From Candidatus Mycobacterium wuenschmannii (lineage in GTDB: Bacteria > Actinomycetota > Actinomycetes > Mycobacteriales > Mycobacteriaceae), in contig NZ_CP126981.1 of NCBI RefSeq assembly GCF_030252325.1, forward strand, positions 2,418,001 through 2,482,000: a stretch of 64,000 nucleotides of DNA. The letters run 5' to 3'. The notes under the pieces were generated by a model. It saw only the letters and a program-made list of their open reading frames with translations. It was not told the DNA's origin and made no database searches. This document shows, in pieces, positions 18,140 through 27,674 of the stretch (within the stretch, counting starts at the first letter, position 1; each line of letters opens with the position of its first letter). The translations under genes and the position numbers were made by a program.

Positions 18140-19017
18140 GCGCGACGCGGCGGTCGCGGCACGAACTTCGAGACCCGGTCGATCACGTCCTGGTATTCCG
18201 GCCGGCGTTCGAGGCTGCGGGTCTCCATCATCGGGATGCTGCCGCCGAGGAACATGCCCAGCATTCCCAGCGCGCCGAGGCACAGCCACCACGCATCGTG
18301 CGGTGAGACGGCCACCCCGAACAGCGCCAGCGAGACCCAGAAGCTGAACTCCCCGAAGTAGTTCGGGTGTCGCGACCATGCCCACAATCCTTGGTCCATC
18401 GCCTGCCCCTCGGCCTTGGTGCGAACGAAGCGGTGCATCTGCACGTCGGCGGCCAGCTCGAGCGCCACCGCGGCGAGGCCGACCGCGAACGCCACGTCGG
18501 TGAGCCACGCGATGTCGCCGCGCGGCCAGGTCACCGTCGCGTACACCGGCAGCATGCCGGCGAACACCAGCAGCGTCGGGATGAGGTGGATCGTGACCAG
18601 GTCGACCACGAACTCCCACGAGCCGGCCTTCTCCCGGAACATCGGGTAGCGCCAATCCTCATGGTGCAGACCGGGAAAGGAGTACAGCCAGTTGGCGGTC
18701 AGGCGGATCGCCCAGAGCATCATCACGACCGCGATGAGCCAGCAGCGCAGTTGGTGGATCCCGGACTGGCTCCACCAATAGAACAGCAGCACCGGCGGAA
18801 TGACGCTCCAATAGGCGTCGTAGAAGCTCGAGTTACCGTACGCCCGGCTGAATCCGAAGATCACCAGCGTCCCCAACAGATCGGCGATCAGCGTGTCCAG
18901 CAACAAATTCGCGGTGTGCGCGCCCCACACCAGCCAGGCCGCGCCGACCGCGATCGCGACGACGTACGCCAGCGTGACCAGTACCAGTGACTGCGCCTTG
19001 CTTCTCATCCCAGTCAT
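18136..19017 (-). CDS. DUF1295 membrane protein (steroid 5-alpha-reductase / ICMT-like)
   Basis: 293 aa with six to seven membrane helices. The C-terminal motif WAWSRHPNYFGEFSFWVSL is the hallmark of DUF1295 and related sterol reductases and isoprenylcysteine methyltransferases, where it binds the nucleotide or SAM cofactor. ATG at 19015-19017 overlaps the TetR stop (ATGA). It is the last gene of a four-gene operon with a DapB-like dehydrogenase, an SDR and a TetR regulator, so it may act on a lipid or steroid redox step. Substrate unknown. Confidence 0.82.
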   Translation of the reverse strand: MTGMRSKAQSLVLVTLAYVVAIAVGAAWLVWGAHTANLLLDTLIADLLGTLVIFGFSRAYGNSSFYDAYWSVIPPVLLFYWWSQSGIHQLRCWLIAVVMMLWAIRLTANWLYSFPGLHHEDWRYPMFREKAGSWEFVVDLVTIHLIPTLLVFAGMLPVYATVTWPRGDIAWLTDVAFAVGLAAVALELAADVQMHRFVRTKAEGQAMDQGLWAWSRHPNYFGEFSFWVSLALFGVAVSPHDAWWLCLGALGMLGMFLGGSIPMMETRSLERRPEYQDVIDRVSKFVPRPPRRA

Positions 19018-19616
19018 CGAATGTGTCCCTCCCAGTGTGGGCTCTTGACGGCCTCGAGTGCCTCGGTGACGTAGTGGTCGAGCGCGCGCGGCTTCCTCGC
19101 CGACTGGCGCACCCAGCGCTGAAACGCGAAATCGGCTGCGGCGAAGGCTAGTTGGACAAGCAGCGCGGGCCGGATGTCCGTGTCGGATCTGGCGCCCATC
19201 CGCGCGGCGACCAGCTTGACCACCCGTTCGCGATCGGCGGGCAGGTGCACGGTCAGCTTGTCGAGCAGGTCCGGCGCGACCAGCAGGGCGGCCCGCCACT
19301 CCTCGGTGTCGGCCACCCCGAACGACCGGGTCCGGGTGATGATCGCGTTGACCAGCGCGACGTCGGGCGATTCTGCGGCGGGCCGGTCTTCGAGCAGGGC
19401 GACGATCGCGGTACCGCCATGCCGGACCGGTGCCAGCAGCAGTTCCTCTTTGGTCGGCACATAGCGGAAGAAGGTGCGCGGCGAAACCCCTGCGGCCGAG
19501 GCGATTTCCTCGGTCGTCACGGCGTCGTAGCCGCGCTCGACGAAAAGCCGGAACGCGGCCCGGCGAATGTCGGCGCGGATCTGCGCGCGCTGCCGGTCGC
19601 GCAGGGACTCCGTCAT
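19014..19616 (-). CDS. TetR-family transcriptional regulator
   Basis: 200 aa. The N-terminal helix-turn-helix spans roughly residues 12-58, with TTEEIASAAGVSPRTFFRYV as recognition region and PTKEELL after it. The C-terminal ligand domain is divergent. ATG overlaps the stop of the upstream SDR by 4 bp, and its stop overlaps the start of DUF1295. It is the third gene of the operon and probably regulates it; the ligand is unknown. Confidence 0.9.
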   Translation of the reverse strand: MTESLRDRQRAQIRADIRRAAFRLFVERGYDAVTTEEIASAAGVSPRTFFRYVPTKEELLLAPVRHGGTAIVALLEDRPAAESPDVALVNAIITRTRSFGVADTEEWRAALLVAPDLLDKLTVHLPADRERVVKLVAARMGARSDTDIRPALLVQLAFAAADFAFQRWVRQSARKPRALDHYVTEALEAVKSPHWEGHIR

Positions 19617-20386
19617 CGGAACGAGCCGATCCCGCCGTCGACGTGAATGGTTTGCCCGGTGATGAATGCCGCGTCGCTACTGAGTAGGAACGACACCAAC
19701 GCACCCGCGTCGTCTTTCACGTCGCCGATGCGTTTCATCGGGACGCGTTTGACGGCCTTGACGTAGTCGTCGGGCGCGAACTCGCGCCAGAACTTGATGC
19801 CGTCGGATTCGACGAACGGGCAGACCACGTTCACCCGGATGTTGTCCCGGCCCCATTCCAGCGCAGCGACTTTCGACAGCCCACGGATACCTTCCTTGGC
19901 GGTGGCGTAACCGCCCCACTTCGGTTCGCCGCCGGTGCCGGTACCCGAGCCGAGGTTGACGATCGAGCCGCCGCCGGCCGCCACCATCACCGGGTGCACG
20001 GCCTGCATCAGCAGGAAGCTGGCCCGTGGTCCGACCTCGTGACCGAGGGCGAAGTCCTCGAGGGTGATGTCGACGAAGGCTTTGGGCTCGTTGGTGGCGA
20101 TGGCATTGTTGACCAGCCCGTGCACGGTCCCGAACACCTCGACGGCCGCAGCGGCAATGCGTTGTCCCGCTTCGGTGTCGCGCAGGTCGACGTTGATCTG
20201 CTCGACGCGCCCGAGGGCCCGCAGCTCCCCGGCAGTGGCGGCCAGCTTGTCGGCTTGGATGTCGGCGATCATCACCGAGGCGCCGCGCTGGAGAAGCGCT
20301 GTCGCAATGCCCTTTCCGACGCCTTGCGCTCCGCCCGTGACGATCGCGACGTGGCCGCGCATCGAGTCCGGATGGGTATAGCTCAT
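19613..20386 (-). CDS. Short-chain dehydrogenase/reductase
   Basis: 257 aa classical SDR. VTGGAQGVGKGIA is the cofactor motif, NNAIATN the central strand, NLGSGTGTGG the catalytic Ser region, and YATAKEG holds the Tyr and Lys. FITGQTIHVDGG is the typical C-terminal signature. Start and stop both overlap neighbours by 4 bp. The substrate is not identifiable; the operon context suggests a secondary alcohol or ketone in a lipid or steroid-like molecule. Confidence 0.87.
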   Translation of the reverse strand: MSYTHPDSMRGHVAIVTGGAQGVGKGIATALLQRGASVMIADIQADKLAATAGELRALGRVEQINVDLRDTEAGQRIAAAAVEVFGTVHGLVNNAIATNEPKAFVDITLEDFALGHEVGPRASFLLMQAVHPVMVAAGGGSIVNLGSGTGTGGEPKWGGYATAKEGIRGLSKVAALEWGRDNIRVNVVCPFVESDGIKFWREFAPDDYVKAVKRVPMKRIGDVKDDAGALVSFLLSSDAAFITGQTIHVDGGIGSFR

Positions 20387-21468
20387 GAGGCGAGGTGCGA
20401 GGCCGGTCGTCCGGCGAACAGCGGCAGGTCCAGGTAGGTCTTGATGCCCGGTCCCGCGGCGCAGACGTCGGGGATGGCGTTGACACAGTGGTTGGCGGTC
20501 ACCACCACACCAGGATTCTTCACCAGTCCCTCGGCGATGGTCTCCGGCTGGAGCCCCTTGAAGGTGAGCTTCACCGGCGGATCACCGGTGACCTCCACTT
20601 CGAAGCGCTCGCCGATGCCACCGAAATCCCAGGCGGGCTCCAGGTTTTCCTCACCCATCAGCCAGTTGACCGCGGCGGTGATCACCGGTTCGCCGTCGAC
20701 CGTCGCCAGCCAGCGGAACCGGCGCGCGGCGACGCTGCCCTTGGTGATCGGGAACGGCGCGTAGTCGATCTCGGCGGTAGCGACCGCGACGTCCTGGATG
20801 GTGCGGATATTGGGATCGATGCGAAAACCCATGTGGTCGGCGATCATTCGCACCGACTGCTTGAAACCGGCCTCGAGCAGGCCGGCCATCGGCCCCTGCA
20901 TCGCTTCTTCGGGTGTGCCACCGAAGCCCATGATGTGGCGCACCACGTCGGGTGCATTGTAGGTGCGGATGTCCGAGAACTCTTCGGCGCGAACATGAGT
21001 GACGGCCGAGGACAGCGACGAGATCATCAGCGGGAAGCGTTCGGTGATGCCGCCGGGGTGGATACCGGACCCGTGTAACGTGACGCCGGCCTCGACCGCG
21101 GCGTCGGCGACGGCCTGGTGCCGCTTGTTGGCCGGATCGGGATACACCCACCCGACCGGCGTGACGATGTTCTTGCCGGACCGCAGGATTGCGATCACCT
21201 CGTCGTCGCTGGGAATCAGCGGGCTGTACATCACGCAGTCGGCATCGACGGCCAACGCTTCGTCCTTGCTGGACGTCGCGGTGACGCCGACGGATCCGAT
21301 GCTCAGGATGTCACCGACGTCGCGGCCGTTCTTGTCCGCGCTGTGCACCCAGCAACCCACCAACTCCAGTTGCGGATGGTTCAGCACGCATTCGACGGCG
21401 GCCTTACCGACGCCTCCGGTGGCCCACTGGATGACACGCAACTTCGCCGGATTGGTCACCGTTGGCAC
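20383..21468 (-). CDS. DapB-like NAD(P)-dependent dehydrogenase (dihydrodipicolinate-reductase family)
   Basis: About 361 aa. LRVIQWATGGVGKAAVECVL is the Rossmann N-terminus, and GSGIHPGGITERFPL is a conserved block of the mycobacterial paralogues annotated as dihydrodipicolinate reductase-like. It is longer than true DapB (about 245 aa), so it is not the lysine enzyme. Two GTG starts are possible, 21468 and 21459. The promoter TTGACA-18-TACCGT would start transcription near the second, making a leaderless 358-aa product. It is the first gene of a four-gene overlapping operon. Confidence 0.78.
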   Translation of the reverse strand: MPTVTNPAKLRVIQWATGGVGKAAVECVLNHPQLELVGCWVHSADKNGRDVGDILSIGSVGVTATSSKDEALAVDADCVMYSPLIPSDDEVIAILRSGKNIVTPVGWVYPDPANKRHQAVADAAVEAGVTLHGSGIHPGGITERFPLMISSLSSAVTHVRAEEFSDIRTYNAPDVVRHIMGFGGTPEEAMQGPMAGLLEAGFKQSVRMIADHMGFRIDPNIRTIQDVAVATAEIDYAPFPITKGSVAARRFRWLATVDGEPVITAAVNWLMGEENLEPAWDFGGIGERFEVEVTGDPPVKLTFKGLQPETIAEGLVKNPGVVVTANHCVNAIPDVCAAGPGIKTYLDLPLFAGRPASHLAS

Positions 21469-21496
21469 GGTATGACCGGTTGGCAGTCACTGTCAA
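21467..21496 (-). promoter_or_regulatory. Near-consensus promoter of the DapB-like operon
   Basis: On the minus strand TTGACA (21491-21496) is followed after 18 bp by TACCGT (21467-21472), a TANNNT -10 box. Seven bases further lies GTG at 21457-21459. The perfect -35 hexamer is unusual for mycobacteria and suggests strong SigA-type initiation. Confidence 0.6.
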
Positions 21497-21519
21497 CAAG
21501 CTGGACGACACCTCAACGC

Positions 21520-22515
21520 TCAGAAAGCCGCCAAGGCCGCGTCGGCCAACGAAGAACCTGCTGCCGCACCCGAGGCTCCGAGCGCATCGGCGATCATCTG
21601 AGCGAGGTCCGCCAGGGCACCGATCGGGCCGATCGCTTCACCCGGAGCGTCGTACGGCATGCCCATTCCCTGCATGATGAGGTCGAGACCGAGCGAATTG
21701 AACAGCGAGCCACCGACATTGCCGGCCTCGGTGACCCCGGGAGTGAACAAGCCGCCGAAGGCGAACTCGATACCGGTGACCTCGTTGCCGGCCGGCACCT
21801 GCAAGAGTTCGGTCAACGCCGGTGCAAGCGAGTCGAGATTGAGGGTTGCGCCGTTGAAGAAGGCGTCGAACACATTGGCAGGCAGATCCAACATGCCCTG
21901 CGTTGCGCCGGTGAGGTCGCTGGTCCCCAGGTCGGTCCCAATGGCTTCGAGGCTGTTGAGCAACGCCACTCCGGGGCTGACGATCGGTCCGATGATCCCG
22001 ATCATCACACCGCTCATCGGCGACGACAACATTGTCAGGATGTCGGCGGCCGGCTGAATTTCAGGAATCTGCACCGGAGCGCCCATGTAGTCGCCCATGT
22101 CCATACCCGAGATGTATTGCAGGGCCCACAAGTGGTTGAAATCGAGCGTTTGGGCGGCGAGGTCGCTACCGGCAGGGGTCGCGACATCTACGTCGGCGAA
22201 TGTGGCCGCGTTGAAGGCGTTTTCGAGGCTCGCACCTATCGAGGAAATATCGCCGAGCTGGCCGAATGTGGCGCCGAGGCTCTGGTAGAGGGCGCTGGTT
22301 GAATCGGACAGGGAGTCGAACACCTGGGTGGCATTGGTCGACGCGCTGTCGAAGGCGTCGAGCCAGGCTCCGCTTGGATCGATGGAATCGACCAGCTTGA
22401 TGGACGGCACGTGCACGCTGGTGGGCGGCTGCGCCGCCATCGGCACGGCAGCGATGATGCCCGCCCCGAGCAGTGCGGTTCCGATAGTGACAGGGGTGCG
22501 GACGCCTGCGTGCAA
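21520..22515 (-). CDS. GjpA-like outer membrane porin family protein, in the island regulon
   Basis: 331 aa from TTG at 22513-22515, chosen because AGAAGGAG precedes it. A signal-like segment (VTIGTALLGAGIIAAVPMAA) is followed by VHVPSIKLVDS and a low-charge, Gly/Leu/Asp-rich mature domain. It is nearly the same length as the paralogue at 14087 (332 aa). It lies downstream of the sigC-like gene on the same strand but has its own promoter, GGAACT-N16-CGACTA (22555-22582), shared with the copper and lipopeptide genes. This suggests a cell-envelope channel working with the chalkophore system; direct evidence for a pore is lacking. Confidence 0.65.
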   Translation of the reverse strand: MHAGVRTPVTIGTALLGAGIIAAVPMAAQPPTSVHVPSIKLVDSIDPSGAWLDAFDSASTNATQVFDSLSDSTSALYQSLGATFGQLGDISSIGASLENAFNAATFADVDVATPAGSDLAAQTLDFNHLWALQYISGMDMGDYMGAPVQIPEIQPAADILTMLSSPMSGVMIGIIGPIVSPGVALLNSLEAIGTDLGTSDLTGATQGMLDLPANVFDAFFNGATLNLDSLAPALTELLQVPAGNEVTGIEFAFGGLFTPGVTEAGNVGGSLFNSLGLDLIMQGMGMPYDAPGEAIGPIGALADLAQMIADALGASGAAAGSSLADAALAAF

Positions 22516-22554
22516 GGCGGTCTCCTTCTGGGCTACGTGACAGTCTCGATGCAG

Positions 22555-22582
22555 TAGTCGCACGCGAACCCTGAGAAGTTCC
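22555..22582 (-). promoter_or_regulatory. ECF-type promoter of the GjpA-like gene (island motif 1)
   Basis: On the minus strand GGAACT (22577-22582), 16 nt, CGACTA (22555-22560). The expected start lies about 33 nt upstream of the TTG start codon. One of five matching sites in the island. Confidence 0.75.
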
Positions 22583-22655
22583 CGTCATTAGATTAAAGTT
22601 CCGGCGTTCCGGATACGGAGCATCGACGAGCGAGAGCGCCCGACCAGGACCTGCG

Positions 22656-23228
22656 TCAGGCCTGTGATTCCGCGGAGCCGCCTTCGTTTGCCTCGCGCAA
22701 CAGATCGTCGCGGGCGCGGGCGACGCGGGAGCGAATCGTCCCGATCGGGCAGCCGCAGACGGCGGCCGCTTCGGCGTACGACATTCCCATGACTTGGGTG
22801 AGGATCAGCGCCTCACGACGCTCGGGCTCCAGCGCGTCGAGCAGCATGCGTATCTCGACGATGTTCTCGATTCGGCTGCCCCGGCGGCTGTGATGGGTTT
22901 CGGTCAAGTCGGCCAACTGGGTGGTCCGCGGTCGGCTGGACTTGTAGCGGATCTGATCGACGACAACCCGGCGGGCGATCGACAGCAGCCAGGTCCGCGC
23001 GCTCGATCGTCCGGTAAACCGTGGCAGGGCACCGATGGCACGGAGGAACGTCTCCTGCGTCAGGTCGTCCGCGCTGCCCGGATCGACCAGGTGCGCCACC
23101 AGGCGCCAGACATCGCGCTGGGTGGCTTCGATGAACTGGGACAGCGCTGCGCGGTCGCCTTTCCCGGCAAGTTTGGCGAGACGAGTAATTTGGTCATCGA
23201 GATCGTCGTCGTCGCTCACCACGGGCAT
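22656..23228 (-). CDS. sigC: ECF RNA polymerase sigma factor, SigC-like
   Basis: 190 aa. Region 2 carries [20 protein letters not shown] and [20 protein letters not shown]; region 4 carries [20 protein letters not shown]. These blocks closely match what I recall of M. tuberculosis SigC (Rv2069, 185 aa). In M. tuberculosis sigC is away from the lipopeptide genes, and SigC has been linked to nrp and ctpB expression. Here it sits directly beside ctpB (divergent, 90 bp apart) and upstream of the porin gene. It probably reads the five GGAAC-N16-CGACT promoters. No copy of that motif was seen before its own ATG. Confidence 0.87.
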   Translation of the reverse strand: MPVVSDDDDLDDQITRLAKLAGKGDRAALSQFIEATQRDVWRLVAHLVDPGSADDLTQETFLRAIGALPRFTGRSSARTWLLSIARRVVVDQIRYKSSRPRTTQLADLTETHHSRRGSRIENIVEIRMLLDALEPERREALILTQVMGMSYAEAAAVCGCPIGTIRSRVARARDDLLREANEGGSAESQA

Positions 23229-23249
23229 CAGACTAAGCCATGGCTCCGG

Positions 23250-23277
23250 GGAACTTCCGGATAGGTTGAAACGACTT
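23250..23277 (+). promoter_or_regulatory. ECF-type promoter of ctpB (island motif 2)
   Basis: GGAACT (23250-23255), 16 nt, CGACTT (23272-23277). Initiation would fall about 35 nt upstream of the ctpB ATG, leaving room for the ribosome site AGAAAGAGG. Confidence 0.75.
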
Positions 23278-23318
23278 TCCGTGCGACAGGTACAGATTCA
23301 GAAAGAGGCAACGCAGCA

Positions 23319-25637
23319 ATGTCGATCGCGTCCGCGCCACCCGGCCAGGACCTTGTGGACGTCCAGCGCGTCGAGCTCACGGTGTCTGGAATGTCTTGTG
23401 CCGCATGCTCTGCCCGGGTCGAATCCGAACTGAACAAGTTGGCGGGCGTGCGCGCCTCGGTCAATTTCGCCACCCGGGTGGCAACCATCGAGGCCGACGC
23501 GGACGTCACACCGTCGGAGCTTTGCAACGCGGTCCAACGGGCGGGCTACGCCGCGGAACCACGCACCGTCCGCGCCGGGGACGTCAAGGACCCGGACGCA
23601 GACCATGCTCGTTATCTGCTGATCCGACTCGCGGTAGCGGCGGTGCTGTTTGTTCCGGTCGCGGACCTCTCGGGGATGTTCGCGATCGTGCCCAGCACGC
23701 GCTTTCCCGGATGGGCATGGGTGCTGTCCGCACTGGCCCTTCCCATCGTCATGTGGGCGGCGTGGCCCTTCCATCGGGTTGCGCTGCGCAACGCGCGTCA
23801 CCGCGTCGCCTCGATGGAGACCTTGATCTCGGTCGGAATTGCGGCCGCGACGACCTGGTCGCTGTACACGATGTTCGGCGATCACGGGTCGGTCGAGCAC
23901 CGGGGTGTCTGGCAGGCCCTGATGGGCAGCGATGCCATCTACTTCGAGGTCGCTGCGGGCGTCACGGTGTTCGTTTTGGCAGGTCGCTATTTCGAGGCCC
24001 GGGCCAAGTCCAAGGCCGGCGGGGCATTACGGGCGCTGGCCGCGCTGAGCGCCAAAGACGTCGCGGTCCTGCAGCCAGACGGGTCGGAATTGATCATTGC
24101 GGCCGACGAGCTCAGTGAGCAGCAGACCTTCGTGGTCCGCCCGGGACAGACCATCGCGGCTGATGGTCTGGTCGTCGACGGGTCGGCCGCGGTGGACATG
24201 AGCGCCATGACCGGTGAGGCCACGCCGACGCACGTCGAGCCCGGCGCGAAGGTGATCGGCGGCACGGTGGTGTTAGACGGCCGTCTGATCGTGGAAGCCG
24301 CATCGGTCGGTGCCGACACCCAGTTCGCCGGCATGGTCCGGCTCGTCGAGCAAGCGCAGAGTGAGAAGGCGGACGCTCAGCGAATCGCCGACCGCATCTC
24401 GTCGGTCTTCGTTCCCAGTGTTTTCGCGGTAGCGGCGATGACAGGGATCGGGTGGCTGGTGGTCGGCGGCGACCTCGCCAAAGCATTCTCGGCCGCCCTT
24501 GCCGTCCTCGTCATAGCGTGCCCATGTGCGCTGGGGCTGGCGACGCCGACCGCGATGCTGGTGGCCGCCGGACGCGGTGCCCAGCTGGGCATTTTCGTCA
24601 AGGGCCATAGCGCGTTGGAAGCAACCCGGGCCGTCGACACCGTGGTGTTCGACAAAACGGGCACCCTCACCGAGGGGCAACTCTCGGTGAGCGCGGTGAC
24701 GGCGGCCGACGACTGGCAGACGCAGGAGGTCCTGCAACTCGCGGCCGCGGTGGAGGCAGCGTCCGAACATGCGATCGGGCTGGCGATTTCGGCCGCCGTG
24801 CCCGCCCCCCAGCATGTCGTCGACTTCCGCGCGGTGCCCGGCCGAGGAGTGAGTGGTGTGGTCGGAGATCGGGCAGTACGAGTCGGGAATTCGTCGTGGA
24901 TCGACGGCGCCTCGGGCTCGGCGGACCTGCTGAGGGCACGGTACGACGCCGAGTCGCGCGGCGAGACCGCGGTCCTTGTCGAGGTCGACGGCGAACTCTG
25001 CGGAGTGATCGCGGTCGCCGACGCCATCAAAGCCTCCGCCGCCGAGGCCGTTGCGACACTGCACGACAGGGGTTTTCGAACCGTTCTACTGACCGGCGAC
25101 AATCCGGCGTCGGCGGCCGCCGTGGGCGCCCAAGTTGGGATCGACGAGGTGATTGCCGACGTCCTGCCCGAAGGCAAGGTCGATGTCATCGAGCAACTGC
25201 GCGATCGTGGCCGAACCGTGGCGATGGTGGGCGACGGCATCAATGACGGACCCGCGCTGGCATGCGCCGATCTCGGAATGGCGATCGGGCGCGGTACCGA
25301 CGTCGCCATCGGCGCCGCGGACGTCATTCTGGTGCGCGACAACCTCACTGTCGTGCCGTTGGCGCTCGACCTTGCCGCCGCCACGATGCGGACCATCAAA
25401 GTGAACATGGCCTGGGCGTTCGGCTACAACATCGCCGCCATACCTATTGCGGCCGCCGGGCTGCTCAACCCGCTGGTGGCCGGAGCGGCGATGGCGTTCT
25501 CGTCGTTCTTCGTGGTGTCAAACAGCCTGCGACTCAGGAACTTTGGCGGCCGAGGCGCAGAGGTCTCGCGCGGGGCCGGCATTGACGGAATCGATCAACG
25601 TCGATTGCGTGACAGCTCCCGCAGCATCGCGTTGTAG
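23319..25637 (+). CDS. ctpB: Copper P1B-type ATPase, CtpB/CtpA family
   Basis: 772 aa. The N-terminal HMA domain has GMSCAAC (residues 24-30). Later come GEATPT (TGE loop), the membrane CPC motif in [15 protein letters not shown] (about residue 400), the phosphorylation site DKTGTLTEG (about 445), SEHA (about 484) and GDGINDGPA (about 637). CPC plus HMA indicates a Cu(I) transporter in the plasma membrane. CtpA and CtpB are close paralogues; CtpB is preferred because the convergent neighbour is the Rv0102-like protein, as in Rv0102-Rv0103c. The 3' end overlaps that gene by 43 bp. An island promoter lies upstream. Confidence 0.9.
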   Translation: MSIASAPPGQDLVDVQRVELTVSGMSCAACSARVESELNKLAGVRASVNFATRVATIEADADVTPSELCNAVQRAGYAAEPRTVRAGDVKDPDADHARYLLIRLAVAAVLFVPVADLSGMFAIVPSTRFPGWAWVLSALALPIVMWAAWPFHRVALRNARHRVASMETLISVGIAAATTWSLYTMFGDHGSVEHRGVWQALMGSDAIYFEVAAGVTVFVLAGRYFEARAKSKAGGALRALAALSAKDVAVLQPDGSELIIAADELSEQQTFVVRPGQTIAADGLVVDGSAAVDMSAMTGEATPTHVEPGAKVIGGTVVLDGRLIVEAASVGADTQFAGMVRLVEQAQSEKADAQRIADRISSVFVPSVFAVAAMTGIGWLVVGGDLAKAFSAALAVLVIACPCALGLATPTAMLVAAGRGAQLGIFVKGHSALEATRAVDTVVFDKTGTLTEGQLSVSAVTAADDWQTQEVLQLAAAVEAASEHAIGLAISAAVPAPQHVVDFRAVPGRGVSGVVGDRAVRVGNSSWIDGASGSADLLRARYDAESRGETAVLVEVDGELCGVIAVADAIKASAAEAVATLHDRGFRTVLLTGDNPASAAAVGAQVGIDEVIADVLPEGKVDVIEQLRDRGRTVAMVGDGINDGPALACADLGMAIGRGTDVAIGAADVILVRDNLTVVPLALDLAAATMRTIKVNMAWAFGYNIAAIPIAAAGLLNPLVAGAAMAFSSFFVVSNSLRLRNFGGRGAEVSRGAGIDGIDQRRLRDSSRSIAL

Positions 25638-27568
25638 GCGTCGAGTTCGTCATCCGCATAGTCGGAGTCGGCGTGCCGATCCGATCGTGTCGCGGCTCTG
25701 CGGTCGGCACGCGCCCACTGCGCAACGAGTGCTATCACCACCAGGATCACCGGCAATTCGCTCGACCCCCAGGCGATTGCTCCACCGAGGTGCTGGTCCG
25801 CCGACAGGCTGGACAACCATGGCAGATCGACGTTGCGGTAGAACCGATCTCCGATTGTCGACGTCATCGTCATGACCGCGATGCCGAAAAAAGCGTGAAA
25901 CGGCATGACGGCGAACAGCAATCCAAGGCGGGCCAGGAAGGGCAGTCTCCTCGGCCCGGGGTCGATACCGATGATGCCCCAGAAGAACAAGTGTCCGACG
26001 AGTAGGAAGTGGAAGCTCATCAACTCGTGGCCCCAGTGATACCGGACCAGCGTGTCGAACAGCGGAGTGAAGTACACCGCGTAGAGCGAGCCGACGAAGA
26101 GGACGAAAGCGCTGACGGGGTGGGACAAGAACCGGTTCAGGTCGGAATGCAGCATCCAGAGCAGCCACTCCCGCGGGCCGGGAGGCGCACCCGTGCCGGC
26201 CGGTCTGAGCGAACGCAGAGCAAGGCTAACCGGACCACCGAGCACGAGCAGCACGGGGATGAACATGTTCAGCACCATGTGCTCGGCCATGTGAACGCTG
26301 AACATCGCTGACCCGTAAGCCTTTACGCCCGAACTGCTGGCCACCAGCAGGCACAAGCAGCCGGCCAGCCATGCAACGAGCGCCCCGTTCGACCAACGGT
26401 CGCCGCGCCTACGCAGCCGGATGACACCGGCGATGTAGACGACCGCGAGCAGGAGCGCGCCGGCGCCGATCAGGGTGTCGAATCGCCAGGTGCACAGCAA
26501 CGTCGAGACAGTGGGCGGCCGCGGCAACGCGTAGCCGAGGAAGACGTCCCAGGTTGTGAATCGGTGAGAGAGCAGGTGTGGAGCGGTCTGCGTCGCCATC
26601 GACGTCGTCAGAGCCACAACCGCGATCATCGCCACGGCCTGCGCCGAGTTGCCGAACCCGACCGGCGCCCGACGTCGCGCGGACACCAGCGCCGCAACAT
26701 CGTTGACCCAGATCGCCGTCAAGACCGTCACGACCGCGACGGCCGCCCGCCCGTAGCCGGTATCCACCAGGTCCCGCGCGGTCGTCAGCGTCGACATCAG
26801 CAGGCCGCCATAGATCAGAGCCGCTGTCTCGCAGACCATTTCGATACGAGCGAGGTGAGGCGCGAAGCCGTGGACGGTCGGGTTCGTCGCTGCCATGATC
26901 TTCAGACCCGTCAGCGCCGCGAGCGCGGCGGCAAAGACGATCATCGCGCTTGTCGAGTAATCGTGATCCGGCCCCTGGCCCGCATTGCCGCTCACCGGGA
27001 CCGCAACAACGCCGATGAATCCGGGGAGCAGCAACGCACATTGCGTCACCCACTGCAACGAGAGGCGAACGATGGCCGCTACCACCGCGGCGGCCACCGT
27101 CACCACGATCCACGCGCGGGATAGTTCAGAGACGCGGATGGCGTCAGCCAGTACTGGGCTGCCAAGCAGGCGAGTCACCGCCGCGCCGGCGTTGTCGGCG
27201 GCCTGCACGATGACCATCGCCGCCGAGATGAGAACCCACACAACAGACGACCGCTCGACCGCGACATGGGCCCGGTATGCGCGCGCATCGATGACGCCGC
27301 GCCCGTCCGGGGACGCCACGACGATGCCGTAGAGCAGTCCGCCAACGGTCACCCCGCCCGCCAATGCCGCCGAGAAAAGCCCGAGCCGCTCGGCCACCGC
27401 GGTCACGATCCCGGGGTACGAATCGCCGACAGCCAAATATGTGCGAGCACTCGCGCAGACCGCGTAACCGATCAGGCCTGCGGCCGCCAGCGCGTAGCCG
27501 GTGGCCAGCCAGGCCGGCGACCCGCGTCGAGCCGGAGGCTCAGGCGTAGATGACTGGCTCGACGGCAT
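25595..27568 (-). CDS. CopD/CtaG-type copper membrane protein (Rv0102-like)
   Basis: 657 aa, close to Rv0102 (661 aa). The N-terminal half (residues about 20-330) has CopD-like helices. The C-terminal half is a CtaG/caa3-assembly-type domain with conserved [21 protein letters not shown] and [14 protein letters not shown]. Histidine-rich helices of this kind bind copper and support cytochrome oxidase maturation in related proteins. ATG at 27566-27568 has GAAAGG upstream; longer frames upstream are not convincing. It overlaps ctpB at the 3' end. A 21-bp inverted repeat lies 41 bp upstream. Likely role: moving copper across the membrane to oxidase assembly. Confidence 0.85.
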   Translation of the reverse strand: MPSSQSSTPEPPARRGSPAWLATGYALAAAGLIGYAVCASARTYLAVGDSYPGIVTAVAERLGLFSAALAGGVTVGGLLYGIVVASPDGRGVIDARAYRAHVAVERSSVVWVLISAAMVIVQAADNAGAAVTRLLGSPVLADAIRVSELSRAWIVVTVAAAVVAAIVRLSLQWVTQCALLLPGFIGVVAVPVSGNAGQGPDHDYSTSAMIVFAAALAALTGLKIMAATNPTVHGFAPHLARIEMVCETAALIYGGLLMSTLTTARDLVDTGYGRAAVAVVTVLTAIWVNDVAALVSARRRAPVGFGNSAQAVAMIAVVALTTSMATQTAPHLLSHRFTTWDVFLGYALPRPPTVSTLLCTWRFDTLIGAGALLLAVVYIAGVIRLRRRGDRWSNGALVAWLAGCLCLLVASSSGVKAYGSAMFSVHMAEHMVLNMFIPVLLVLGGPVSLALRSLRPAGTGAPPGPREWLLWMLHSDLNRFLSHPVSAFVLFVGSLYAVYFTPLFDTLVRYHWGHELMSFHFLLVGHLFFWGIIGIDPGPRRLPFLARLGLLFAVMPFHAFFGIAVMTMTSTIGDRFYRNVDLPWLSSLSADQHLGGAIAWGSSELPVILVVIALVAQWARADRRAATRSDRHADSDYADDELDAYNAMLRELSRNRR

Positions 27569-27608
27569 TGTGCCGCGACCTTTCGCAGAGGCGATGGGAC
27601 CCGCCGAG

Positions 27609-27629
27609 TCTACGACGACTCGTCGTAGA
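27609..27629. promoter_or_regulatory. Inverted repeat upstream of the CopD/CtaG gene
   Basis: TCTACGACGA (27609-27618) and TCGTCGTAGA (27620-27629) are exact reverse complements around a single C. It lies 41 bp before the ATG at 27568 and could be an operator or a 5'-UTR hairpin. This gene lacks the GGAAC-N16-CGACT signature, so it may be under separate control. Confidence 0.5.
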
Positions 27630-27674
27630 TGGGCTCGATCGCACGCCGCCCTCGCTCGATTGCACGGTCCGCGC

